Assembly: GCA_964602415.1 (NCBI GenBank)
Contig: CAZRQL010000049.1
Coordinates: forward strand, 1 to 14,292
DNA from: CAZRQL01 sp964602415
Lineage (GTDB): Bacteria > Bacteroidota > Bacteroidia > Cytophagales > Flammeovirgaceae
Direction: 5' to 3'
Length of the DNA stretch: 14,292 nt
The position numbers and the translations under genes are program-made. The notes under the pieces are model-generated. The model searched no databases. It saw only the letters and a list, made by a program, of their open reading frames with translations, and was not told the DNA's origin. Positions 1-7,713 of the stretch are shown piece by piece. Each line of letters starts with the position of its first letter. The first letter of the stretch is position 1.

Positions 1-54
1 AAAATCAAGCGAATCAATCCTTAAAATCTTAAAAATCACTTAAATCTTGGTATA
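1..54 (+). repeat. Right half of a dispersed 105-bp palindromic repeat (copy A)
   Basis: These 54 bases are identical to 9562-9615, the right half of the complete copy, and diverge at base 55. The window therefore begins at the centre of the repeat palindrome. The stretch is rich in AATC words spaced nine bases apart. It lies 57 bases upstream of the lipoprotein start codon. The missing left half would lie outside the window, or the window edge is an assembly break inside the repeat. Confidence 0.9.
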
Positions 55-111
55 GTTTACACAAAAAAACCAAAAACTGTTCATTTGTTGTAGCGCACCT
101 ATTTTTGTGCC

Positions 112-1701
112 ATGAGATTTTTATTTGGACTATTCGTAGGCTTGTATATTTTTAATCAGTTTTTGGGCGGTTGTGCCAGCATCCAAATGCCTGTCGGCGG
201 AGAGAAAGACACCATTCCTCCCAAGTTGGTGATGAGTATTCCTGTGAGTGGGTCAACCAACTTTAGAGCGCAATCGCTGCGGCTGGTTTTTGATGAATAC
301 ATCAACACACAAGATCTTAAAAAAGAGCTTATTATCACCCCAACGCCTCGCGGAGAGATGGCCATCAGGAGTCGAGCCGAAAACTTGACACTCATCTTTG
401 ACCAGCCTTTCGACACCTCGACAACATACAGTTTTTATTTCAGAAAAGGCATAAAAGACGTAACCGAAAAAAATCCTGTCAAAGACTTGATAATCAGTTT
501 TTCCACCGGTTCGAATATTGACTCCATTTCACTAAAAGGCAAAGTCAGACACGCTTTGACGCTGCTGCCCCAAAAAGCCTGCCAAGTGATGCTGTATTTG
601 GCAGCCGATACATTCGATTTTCCTGAGCATAGGCCGCTTTACCTTACTCAGACAGACGAACTGGGCAATTTTGAGTTTTTTCATTTGCCTGCAAAACCCT
701 TCAAAGTGTATGCCTTGAGTGGCAGCAGTCCCAAATACAACCGCAGGGAGCAGTTGGTCGGGTTTATTGCGCACCCAATCCGAGGGGACACAATCAAAGA
801 ATTAGAAATCAAAGTATTGGATTACGATGTAAAGCCCTTTGTTTTTATGAGGTCAAAAGCAACGGGTAGAAATTTTGAATTGCAGTTCAACAAAACTCCT
901 TTGCATTTCAGTGCCGAGTTTCCGGCTTATTTTGATTCTTTACTCTCTTACGTACAAGACAAAAACCGTGTGGTATTTTATGCTATGAATCAAGATTTTG
1001 CAGACAGTTTGCTTTGTAAGTTTAGGGCCATAGACTCTGTGGGCAATGTGATAGACTCTTCGGCGGTGCTTAGGTTTGACCCCAAAGCCAAGCTGAGGCG
1101 TGAGAAGTGGGAAGCCACTGTTTATCAGCGTCTTGATGTGGTGGCGGGCGATTCTTTGTTCTTGGAAATCAAGCTCAATCAGCCTTTCGCGCTCTTCAAT
1201 ACAGACAGCGTCGAATACTTGATAGAGGGTGATTCACTGCCAAAAAATATTGATTATCAAATACTTGCTCGTCGCACTTGCCTCCAAATCAAAAGCCACC
1301 CTGTTAGTTGTCCCCACAGCATCAAATTGAAAAAAGGCTGTTTAATTTCTTTGTCGGGCGATACCCTTGCAGAGCAGACTTATCGGTTGTTGCCTCGAAA
1401 AGAGCGGGATTTTGGTATTGTGTCAGGCAAGGTCATCACAGCCGAAAAAAACTACCTCTTGCAACTTCTTGATGATAAATATAATATAGAGGCAGAGTTA
1501 TATGGAGTTCAAGATTTTAGATTTGAATACGTCAAACCCGGTAAAAAACGCTTGCGCATCTTGTTGGACAGCAATGCGGACGGACGGTGGGACAGAGGCG
1601 ACTTCATAAACCGTCGTCAGCCCGAGCCAGCTTTTATATTGGAAAGAGAACTTATCCTCAAAGCCAATTGGGAACTGGGCGAAAATATCATCACATTTTA
1701 A
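112..1701 (+). CDS. Ig-like (Big_5-type) surface lipoprotein of Bacteroidota
   Basis: The 529-residue protein begins with a short hydrophobic signal (about 3-20) and a lipobox LGGC with the lipidated cysteine at C21, so it should be an envelope-anchored lipoprotein. After GGEKDTIPP comes an Ig-like fold of the SbsA/Big_5 kind (about 33-135, containing FDEYI and YSFYFRKGIKD). A carboxypeptidase-regulatory-like segment follows (about 140-215, DELGNFEFFHLPA). Near the C-terminus, residues 486-497 read DSNADGRWDRGD, an acidic loop resembling a calcium-binding site, followed by a QPE and an ANWEL motif typical of this Bacteroidota family. The length fits the family (about 530-560 residues, from memory). 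The biochemical role is unknown; a structural or surface role is inferred. The start is the first ATG after the repeat and gives a proper signal peptide. It appears to be transcribed separately from the next gene, which has its own promoter box. Confidence 0.85.
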   Translation: MRFLFGLFVGLYIFNQFLGGCASIQMPVGGEKDTIPPKLVMSIPVSGSTNFRAQSLRLVFDEYINTQDLKKELIITPTPRGEMAIRSRAENLTLIFDQPFDTSTTYSFYFRKGIKDVTEKNPVKDLIISFSTGSNIDSISLKGKVRHALTLLPQKACQVMLYLAADTFDFPEHRPLYLTQTDELGNFEFFHLPAKPFKVYALSGSSPKYNRREQLVGFIAHPIRGDTIKELEIKVLDYDVKPFVFMRSKATGRNFELQFNKTPLHFSAEFPAYFDSLLSYVQDKNRVVFYAMNQDFADSLLCKFRAIDSVGNVIDSSAVLRFDPKAKLRREKWEATVYQRLDVVAGDSLFLEIKLNQPFALFNTDSVEYLIEGDSLPKNIDYQILARRTCLQIKSHPVSCPHSIKLKKGCLISLSGDTLAEQTYRLLPRKERDFGIVSGKVITAEKNYLLQLLDDKYNIEAELYGVQDFRFEYVKPGKKRLRILLDSNADGRWDRGDFINRRQPEPAFILERELILKANWELGENIITF

Positions 1702-1733
1702 CGCATAGAACTTACAATTTATCTTTACTGTCA

Positions 1734-1741
1734 TAACTTTG
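1734..1741 (+). promoter_or_regulatory. Bacteroidota -7 promoter box (TAnnTTTG)
   Basis: TAACTTTG matches the Bacteroidota sigma-ABfr -7 consensus TAnnTTTG exactly and ends 20 bases before the acyltransferase start codon. The upstream -33 element is weak: only a TTA at 1712-1714 lies at about the right spacing. The box lies in the 60-base gap after the lipoprotein gene, so it probably drives the 1762-4125 operon. Confidence 0.5.
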
Positions 1742-1761
1742 ACCGAAATCTGATTAAGGAA

Positions 1762-3522
1762 ATGGATCTCATCAACAAACGTGATTTTATATCTGCTTCA
1801 CATTTGGACAAGTTTAAGTTGGAGTTCACCGCCGACTTTTTGATGAAACTTTTTAGCCTTCACAAAGTCAATAAACTCTACGGCAAAATACATGAACTCA
1901 AGGACTTAGATTTTATTCACGCCATGCTCAATGAGTTGAATATACATATTGAACTCCCTGAAGCAGACAGAAAGCATATTCCCCAAACCGGGGCTTTCAT
2001 CACCGTCTCCAACCATCCCTTTGGTATGTTGGATGGAATCACGCTCTTGGCTATCATGCTGGAAAGCAGGCCTGATTTTAAGGTTATGGCGAATTTTTTG
2101 TTGCAGAAGGTGAGCAACCTCAAAGATTTGTTCATTCCCGTCAATCCTTTTGAAGACAAGCCCCAATCGGGTTCGAGTTTTGGGGGGCTTCGTGAGTTTT
2201 TGCGCCATATCAAGTCCGGCTCGCCGGCGGGTATTTTTCCTGCCGGTGAAGTCTCTACCTACCAAACCGACTGGAGGCACATCACCGACCGACAATGGCA
2301 GCGTCCTGCCCTCAAAATTATCGAGCGTTGTGAAGTCCCTATCTTACCGGTTTATTTTACGGGGACTAACAGTTTGATTTTTCACTTGTTGGGCATCATA
2401 AACCCCTCTTTGCGCACGGCAACCATACCCGCCGAATACTTTCGCAAAAAAGATACAGCCGTAAAGGTTAGGATTGGTTCGCCTATTTCGGTAGAAGAGC
2501 AAAAGCGTTTTGAGTCAGCCGAACAACTGGGTAGCTACCTGAGAGCCAGAGTGTATGCCCTTGGGTCGGCCATCAAAGTCAAAAAATTTTTCAGCAATAA
2601 ATTGGTTCTCTCTAAGCCCCGCCGCATTATAGACCCCGTGCCGGTTTCCATCCTCGAAAAGGAACTCGAAGTGCTCAGAAAATACTACCTCATCCACACC
2701 AAAAACAATTTTGAGGTATTTATCACAGATTCTTACCACATCCCCAACTTGCTTACCGAGATTGGCAGGCTCAGAGAAGTTACCTTTCGCGAAGTAGGCG
2801 AAGGCTCTAACAAAAAAGTTGATTTGGATGAATATGATTTGTACTATTATCATCTGTTTATTTGGGATAAGGAAGCCCAATGTATCGTAGGGGCATATCG
2901 TTTGGGAAAAGGGGGAGATATCATTGCCCGCTACGGCAAAAAAGGGTTTTACACCAGCAGTTTGTTTACTTTTGACCCTGCCTTTGAACCCATATTAGAA
3001 AAAAGTATCGAACTGGGAAGGTCTTTTATCACCAAAGCCTACCAGCAAAAACCTTTGCCTTTGTTTATTTTGTGGCGCGGCATTTTATATTTTATTATCA
3101 AAAATCCCGAATATCAGTACATCATAGGGCCTGTGAGTATTTCAAACGATTTTTCTCAGGTATCTAAAAGTTTTTTGGCAGCTTTTATCAAACGCTACTA
3201 TTTCGATGAAAAATTGGCGGCCTTGGTCAAACCCAAGATGGAATTTGCGGTTGATTTTAAAAATACCGACTCTGAAATATTGCTCTCCGGTCTTACCGAC
3301 CTCAACAAGCTGGATAAGTTTATTTCAGACATTGAGCCTACCCACCTGCGTGTCCCTATTTTACTCAAAAAATATATCAAACAAAACGCCAAAATTATCT
3401 CTTTCAATATTGACCCCAAGTTCAACTACTCTTTGGATGGCTTGATGATACTCAATCTCAATGACTTGCCGGAAGGCACTATTGCCAACTTAAAAAAAGA
3501 ACTAAACTTAGACGAAGAATGA
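1762..3522 (+). CDS. Fused PlsC-type acyltransferase + GNAT N-acyltransferase (OlsF-like)
   Basis: The 586-residue protein has two acyltransferase domains. The N-terminal one (about 60-270) is of the PlsC/lysophospholipid acyltransferase type: NHPFGMLDG at 84-92 places H85 and D91 as the catalytic pair (H-x5-D instead of the usual H-x4-D), and FPAGE at 159-163 corresponds to the FPEGT block. The C-terminal domain (about 300-500) resembles the OlsB/hemolysin-type GNAT fold, with IVGAYRLG near 375, ELGRSFI near 417 and GPVSISNDFS near 456. By analogy with OlsF of Serratia and Flavobacterium, it should N-acylate an amino acid and then O-acylate the lyso-lipid, giving ornithine or glycine lipids at the inner membrane. 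Which amino acid is used cannot be read from sequence. AAGGA sits just before the ATG. The stop codon overlaps the next start (ATGA). An exact TAnnTTTG box lies upstream. Confidence 0.82.
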   Translation: MDLINKRDFISASHLDKFKLEFTADFLMKLFSLHKVNKLYGKIHELKDLDFIHAMLNELNIHIELPEADRKHIPQTGAFITVSNHPFGMLDGITLLAIMLESRPDFKVMANFLLQKVSNLKDLFIPVNPFEDKPQSGSSFGGLREFLRHIKSGSPAGIFPAGEVSTYQTDWRHITDRQWQRPALKIIERCEVPILPVYFTGTNSLIFHLLGIINPSLRTATIPAEYFRKKDTAVKVRIGSPISVEEQKRFESAEQLGSYLRARVYALGSAIKVKKFFSNKLVLSKPRRIIDPVPVSILEKELEVLRKYYLIHTKNNFEVFITDSYHIPNLLTEIGRLREVTFREVGEGSNKKVDLDEYDLYYYHLFIWDKEAQCIVGAYRLGKGGDIIARYGKKGFYTSSLFTFDPAFEPILEKSIELGRSFITKAYQQKPLPLFILWRGILYFIIKNPEYQYIIGPVSISNDFSQVSKSFLAAFIKRYYFDEKLAALVKPKMEFAVDFKNTDSEILLSGLTDLNKLDKFISDIEPTHLRVPILLKKYIKQNAKIISFNIDPKFNYSLDGLMILNLNDLPEGTIANLKKELNLDEE

Positions 3523-3800
3523 CCTTATTTTTGTTGGCCATCGCGGCCATACCCATCGTAGCCATTGTTGCCGATGCTTATACCAAATCTCGGCGGCTCA
3601 ATGGACACCCCGCTGACGTGAATACTGTCATTCGAGAGTTGGCGGCTTTGCGCAAGGACAATGAAGAACTCAAAGAAAGAGTCAAAAATCTTGAGATTAT
3701 TGTGGCCAGTGTCAATGTGCTCGAAGAGCCGGATTACACAAAAAAAATCGAACAAGCCGCTCGAAAACTTAGGGACGAAGAAAATTCCAAAAATGACTGA
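3519..3800 (+). CDS. Small membrane protein with coiled coil, PspB-like
   Basis: The 93-residue protein has one N-terminal membrane helix (about 2-20), a short basic stretch (KSRR) and then a charged heptad-rich coiled coil (about 38-66, ending LKERVKNLEIIV). This architecture and the R-x-x-x-LE-x-I-V pattern recall phage shock protein B, which senses inner-membrane stress with PspC and PspA. No pspA or pspC gene is present here, so the PspB assignment rests on shape and a short motif only. Its ATG overlaps the TGA of the acyltransferase gene by four bases, which suggests translational coupling and a link to membrane lipid composition (inference). The gene is followed after 28 bases by the IscA-like gene in the same direction. 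Confidence 0.7.
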   Translation: MTLFLLAIAAIPIVAIVADAYTKSRRLNGHPADVNTVIRELAALRKDNEELKERVKNLEIIVASVNVLEEPDYTKKIEQAARKLRDEENSKND

Positions 3801-3828
3801 ACCCTTGCCAAAGTTGGTTGTATAGAGT

Positions 3829-4125
3829 ATGATAGACAAGCCCGTTAGCATCACTGCTTTGGCCGCAAAGGAGATAAAGCAGACCATAGAAAATAAGCAA
3901 ATCCCTCAAGGTTATTTTTTGCGGGTAACTGTCAAAGGAGGCGGCGGTTGCGCGGGTGCTGTGCCTACTTTGGGCTTTGACAAGCCCCAAGTCCACGACG
4001 ACACCTACATCATACAAGGGCTGACAGTGCTTATTGACCGTAGGCAACTGCTCTACGTGCTGGGCTATGAGATTGATTTTGTCGAAAATGAAAACGAAAG
4101 GGGATTTACCTTAACTAAAGTATAA
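3829..4125 (+). CDS. HesB/IscA-like Fe-S protein lacking the C-terminal CxC
   Basis: The 98-residue protein matches the A-type Fe-S carrier fold (IscA/SufA/ErpA/HesB), running from ITALAAKEIKQ through FLRVTVKGGGGCAG (C41) to GLTVLIDRRQLLYVLGYEIDFV. A normal A-type carrier continues after the GF segment with the NPN...CGCG-SF tail, which supplies two more cluster-binding cysteines. This protein stops directly after GFTLTKV, so only C41 of the usual three cysteines remains. It may be a variant or partner A-type protein, or may have lost cluster transfer. It is the last gene of the operon with the acyltransferase and the PspB-like protein. Its final 15 bases overlap the end of the convergent permease gene, so the short C-terminus is not caused by an obvious insertion. 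Confidence 0.8.
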   Translation: MIDKPVSITALAAKEIKQTIENKQIPQGYFLRVTVKGGGGCAGAVPTLGFDKPQVHDDTYIIQGLTVLIDRRQLLYVLGYEIDFVENENERGFTLTKV

Positions 4126-5169
4126 GGTTTTTACTTTGGGGTCTATGACGGCATAAAGCAAATCAACCAAAACATTGATAAAGATAAAAATGGCGGCTAT
4201 AAACAAGATGACCCCCATAATAACGGGAAAATCTTTGGCCATCACGGCCTGAATGGTCTGCATGCCAATCCCTTTGTAGGTAAAAATGTATTCAACAAAA
4301 AAAGCCCCCGCCAAAAGTGAGGCAAACCAGCCGGAGACAGCCGTAACAATCGGATTCATAGCGTTTTTGAGGGCATGGTAAAAAATAACCCTAAACCTGT
4401 CTGCCCCCTTGGCTTGAGCCGTTTTGATGTAGTCTTGCGAAAGTACCGTAATCATAGAGTTGCGGGTGAGCTGGGTGATGATAGCCAAGGGTCTGAACCC
4501 CAGAGTTAAACCCGGCAAAATCAAGTTTTCGAGGCGCAGTTCAAAATCGCCTTCGTCGTTTAGTATCCAAAGCGAGCCGATGGAGTTCAGCCCTGTAATA
4601 TGGTGCAGCCAGCCTCCAAAAATGAGCGACATAAAAATGGCCACCACAAAAGAAGGCATCGAAATACCCAAAACAGAAATACCTATCAAGCTGTGGTCTA
4701 TCCATGTATCCCGCTGTAAAGCAGCGATTATACCAAAAGTAATGCCTACTAAAGTGGCAAAAAACATAGCCGACAGCGTGAGCCAAAAAGTCCCTGCAAA
4801 ACCTTCATAAATGATTTGTGAAACTTTTTTGTGTTGTACGTAGCTCCTTCTCAAATACGGAAGTTTGACGACCAGTGCCGTGCCGCCCACAGCTAAAATC
4901 CTCACATACTCATATTTGGTTTGGTTTTCGGGGCTGTCGGTATAAATCGAAATAATACTTAAGTCATTGAGGTAGTTCAGGTATTGCAAACCAATAGGTT
5001 GGTCTATACCCCAGTCTCTTCTCAGGGCTTCTCTGACATCGTTGGGGCAACGGTCGCATATATCGGTAGGATCACCGGGCAGCACTCCAAATATGAGAAA
5101 GACCAAGGTTACCACCCCGAACAGTACCACAATGCTGTAAAGAATTTTTCTGATTAGATACCTCAACAT
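4111..5169 (-). CDS. ABC transporter permease, DppB/OppB family
   Basis: The 352-residue integral membrane protein belongs to the dipeptide/oligopeptide/nickel permease family. It has the classic N-terminal membrane helix (about 7-29) followed by LPGDPTD, five further membrane segments after about residue 125, and the cytoplasmic EAA loop (about 247-272, YIKTAQAKGADRFRVIF) that docks the ATPase. The C-terminus ends with the usual DLLYAVIDPKV. The external segment between helices 1 and 2 (about 30-125) is long and contains a C38-x-x-C41 pair. No second permease (DppC), ATPase (DppD/F) or binding protein is nearby, so its partners must be encoded elsewhere. Twenty-five bases separate it from the upstream minus-strand gene, with which it may be cotranscribed. 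The substrate is unknown; peptides are the default for the family. Confidence 0.88.
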   Translation of the reverse strand: MLRYLIRKILYSIVVLFGVVTLVFLIFGVLPGDPTDICDRCPNDVREALRRDWGIDQPIGLQYLNYLNDLSIISIYTDSPENQTKYEYVRILAVGGTALVVKLPYLRRSYVQHKKVSQIIYEGFAGTFWLTLSAMFFATLVGITFGIIAALQRDTWIDHSLIGISVLGISMPSFVVAIFMSLIFGGWLHHITGLNSIGSLWILNDEGDFELRLENLILPGLTLGFRPLAIITQLTRNSMITVLSQDYIKTAQAKGADRFRVIFYHALKNAMNPIVTAVSGWFASLLAGAFFVEYIFTYKGIGMQTIQAVMAKDFPVIMGVILFIAAIFIFINVLVDLLYAVIDPKVKTLYFS

Positions 5170-5194
5170 AGCTATCCCATAGTTTGCTCCAAAT

Positions 5195-5680
5195 TTAGTT
5201 TGATTTGTCTTTTTCTGGTATTCTTTTCCAGATAATACAATTTAAATCACTTCTGTCAACGTGAAATAGATTTACAAGCAATTTAGTTTGTTTTCTTTCC
5301 AACAAAAAAGTATCCAAAGCCCTGAGGGCTGAATTTTTATGGTACAAAAAAAAGGGATGGCCTTCGCTAAGGGGATAACTGGTCATAAAATATTCATAAT
5401 CAAAAATTTCTCTGTGTAGTTTTTCTCTTTCTTCTATATCAAGTTTCCAGCGACAAATTTCAAACTCCGCCTGTATCTGTGCAGCAACGTAGAAAAAAAC
5501 TTCGTCTCCCACAATGCGGGAATTTTCAGGAATATTTTCTTTCACAAATTTTAATAATTTTTGTGAACTATTTTCTCCCAAAAGCAATACTGCCTGCACT
5601 TGCCTAAGTGCCAAATAACTCAAATTCAACATCAAAACGATACCGAAACCCCATCCCCAATGAAAATACCACTTGCTCAT
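5195..5680 (-). CDS. Hypothetical membrane-anchored protein, possible C-terminal remnant of a glycosyltransferase
   Basis: Starting at the ATG at 5680, this encodes 161 residues; a TTG at 5689 is the only alternative, since a TGA lies two codons further upstream. One hydrophobic helix (about 8-27, GFGIVLMLNLSYLAL) is followed by a soluble part containing LKFVKENIPENSRIVGDEVFFYVAAQ. A last membrane helix followed by this kind of domain is how many polytopic GT39/PMT-type glycosyltransferases end, so this may be the tail of a gene whose front was lost when bshC came to lie next to it (inference). It could equally be an intact one-helix protein. Its start overlaps the divergent bshC start by 21 bases. 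It precedes the permease gene by 25 bases on the same strand. No catalytic motif is visible. Confidence 0.55.
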   Translation of the reverse strand: MSKWYFHWGWGFGIVLMLNLSYLALRQVQAVLLLGENSSQKLLKFVKENIPENSRIVGDEVFFYVAAQIQAEFEICRWKLDIEEREKLHREIFDYEYFMTSYPLSEGHPFFLYHKNSALRALDTFLLERKQTKLLVNLFHVDRSDLNCIIWKRIPEKDKSN

Positions 5681-7189
5681 ACAGGGCAATTTTCAAAACT
5701 TTTTCTTGATTACATCAATGGCGAGCCTTCTTTGCATAGTTTTTACAGACTGCCTCCCCAGATTACTTCATTTCAACAGGCCATTCGCACCAAAAGCAAC
5801 TTTTCACACCGTGAAATTTTGGCCGAACGCATCGAAAAACAATACCAAGATGCAGGTTTAGAAGTAGATACAAAAATTTTCTTACAGCCTAATACTTTCA
5901 CCCTAACCACCGGACACCAACTCAATATCTTCACAGGGCCTTTGTACTTTGTTTACAAAATACTCACAACCATCAAGTTGGCGCAAGAGCTTAACATGTC
6001 CTACCCCGATTACAATTTTGTTCCGGTTTATTGGATGGCTACCGAAGACCATGATTTTGAAGAAATTAACCACATCCATCTCTTTGGTAAAAAAGTGGAA
6101 TGGCAGCCCCCAACAATCGGGGGGGCAGTCGGCAGGCTCACCACTGAGGGATTTGAGGCTATATGGGAGCAAATGCCTGAATTAAAGCAAGTTTTCGGTA
6201 CTTTTTATGACGGGAAAAACTCTTTGGCGCAGGCTACAAGGCAGATGGTGCATCATTTTTTTGCTCATTACGGCCTTTATGTCATTGATGGAGATGATGG
6301 GGAACTCAAAAAAATCTTTGTTCCCTATATGGAAAAAGAAATTGCTGAGTCCTATGGTTTTGAGCAGGTTATGGACTCATCCCAACAACTCAAGGCGTTG
6401 GGTTACAGCACACAAATCAGCCCTCGTGAGATTAATCTTTTTTATCTTGGCCAGTTTTCCAGAGACAGAATCGTCAAGGACGCGGACACTTTTAGGGCGG
6501 CAGATCGGGTTTGGACTTTTTCGGAGTTGATTGAGCATCTGCACAATCAGCCCCAAAACTTCAGCCCCAACGTGGTGCTGCGTCCGCTTTACCAAGAGTG
6601 CGTGCTGCCCAATTTGGCCTACATAGGCGGCCCGGCTGAGGTAGGCTATTGGATGCAGCTTAAAGGTGTTTTTGATGCCGTTCAGATAGATTTTCCTATT
6701 GTTCTGCCCCGCAACTTTTTGATGCTTATCCCCAAGAACTTGGGTCAAAAACTCCAAAAGTTGGGCTTCAATTCCCAAGATATTTTTAAAGATGAAGCCC
6801 GACTCAAGGAGGCGTATCTTGAGAATAATAGCTCTCAAAAAGTTGATTTTGAGGTAGAAAAAAGCCAAATAGCTGAAATTTTTCTCGCTGTGAAAGCCAA
6901 AACCAAAGCCATAGACCCCACCTTGGAGTCTGCCGCCGCCGCAGAAGAGCAAAAGCTATACAAGGCACTAGAAAACTTGGAAAAAAAGCTCCAAAAATCC
7001 ATCGAAAACAAACACGCTCAAGCACTTGGCCAGATTGCAAATTTGAAAACCAAGTTTTTCCCCAAAGGCACTCCGCAAGAGCGACACGATAATTTTTTGA
7101 ATTTTTGGCTCAATGACAAGCAAGTGATAGATTTGATACATAAACAGATGACTCCTTTTAATTTTTCTTATTTAGTTGTAGAATTATGA
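5660..7189 (+). CDS. bshC: Bacillithiol biosynthesis cysteine-adding enzyme BshC
   Basis: The 509-residue protein carries the BshC hallmarks: TTGHQLNIFTGPLYFVYK (83-100), PVYWMATEDHDFEEINHI (122-139) in the Rossmann-like core, and later LRPLYQECVLPNLAYIGGPAEV. It ends in a long charged coiled coil (about 400-470, EEQKLYKALENLEKKLQ), as in BshC structures. BshC is the ligase proposed to join cysteine to glucosaminyl-malate in the last step of making bacillithiol, the low-molecular-weight thiol of many Firmicutes and Bacteroidota. I chose the ATG at 5660 because MKIPLAHTGQFSKL matches the family N-terminus; a start at 5600 would add 20 unrelated residues. bshA and bshB are not in the window. 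The TGA overlaps the start codon of the next gene. No convincing promoter box was found upstream, where it overlaps the divergent gene. Confidence 0.9.
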   Translation: MKIPLAHTGQFSKLFLDYINGEPSLHSFYRLPPQITSFQQAIRTKSNFSHREILAERIEKQYQDAGLEVDTKIFLQPNTFTLTTGHQLNIFTGPLYFVYKILTTIKLAQELNMSYPDYNFVPVYWMATEDHDFEEINHIHLFGKKVEWQPPTIGGAVGRLTTEGFEAIWEQMPELKQVFGTFYDGKNSLAQATRQMVHHFFAHYGLYVIDGDDGELKKIFVPYMEKEIAESYGFEQVMDSSQQLKALGYSTQISPREINLFYLGQFSRDRIVKDADTFRAADRVWTFSELIEHLHNQPQNFSPNVVLRPLYQECVLPNLAYIGGPAEVGYWMQLKGVFDAVQIDFPIVLPRNFLMLIPKNLGQKLQKLGFNSQDIFKDEARLKEAYLENNSSQKVDFEVEKSQIAEIFLAVKAKTKAIDPTLESAAAAEEQKLYKALENLEKKLQKSIENKHAQALGQIANLKTKFFPKGTPQERHDNFLNFWLNDKQVIDLIHKQMTPFNFSYLVVEL

Positions 7190-7674
7190 ACGAGAAGATT
7201 TTATTGCTGATGAGACATGGTGAAGCCCTTGAGCCTATTGCCTCTCAAAAGGATATAAGCAGGGAACTCACACCCAAAGGACAAGCGGATGCTTACAAGG
7301 CCGGACAATTTTTGGTCAGTTCGGGTCTGACTCCTGAGTTGATTGTTTGCTCGGCTGCCACAAGAGCTTTGCAAACCGCCGAACTACTCTCTTCGCAGAT
7401 TCAGTACCCCAAAGAAAACATCCAATCCGATGAGGCTCTCTATCAAGCCTCTTTGGGGGTATGGATAAACCGCATCCACGAACTGCCCAACTCTACTGAT
7501 ACGGTTTTATTTGTCGCCCACAACCCCACCCTAACGTACTTGGCCGAATACCTCACCGGTGAAACTTACTCTCTACAACCCGCCTCTTGTCTTTGTATCA
7601 AATTTTTGACCACTAACTGGAACTTGATATCAAAAGGGCAGGGGCTTATGGGCTGGTTTAAGCAAACATGGTAA
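7186..7674 (+). CDS. sixA: SixA-type histidine phosphatase
   Basis: The 162-residue protein is a short member of the histidine phosphatase superfamily. The catalytic MRHGEA motif lies at 9-14 (R10, phospho-accepting H11). R60 in SAATRALQTAE, E83 in DEALY and H112 in VAHNPTLTYLA complete the active site. The size and the compact DEALYQAS block fit SixA, which removes phosphate from histidine residues of phosphotransfer proteins, but the real substrate in Bacteroidota is not established. Its ATG overlaps the bshC stop codon (ATGA at 7186-7189), so the two are probably translationally coupled. The gene ends 39 bases before the OLD-family gene; that short gap has no visible terminator, so readthrough is possible. 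Confidence 0.85.
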   Translation: MNEKILLLMRHGEALEPIASQKDISRELTPKGQADAYKAGQFLVSSGLTPELIVCSAATRALQTAELLSSQIQYPKENIQSDEALYQASLGVWINRIHELPNSTDTVLFVAHNPTLTYLAEYLTGETYSLQPASCLCIKFLTTNWNLISKGQGLMGWFKQTW

Positions 7675-7713
7675 ATAAATAAGGCAAAAGCAGGTAAATT
7701 TTCATCCCGTAGT

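Noticed and set aside
100..107. TATTTTTG, an exact TAnnTTTG match just before the lipoprotein start codon
   Set aside because: It ends four bases before the ATG, which would require a leaderless message, and no -33 TTG lies at the right spacing. A chance match in A+T-rich sequence is more likely.
5681..5689. TTG at 5689 as the start of the minus-strand hypothetical gene
   Set aside because: The ATG at 5680 is three codons downstream and keeps the same membrane helix, so it is the more likely start.
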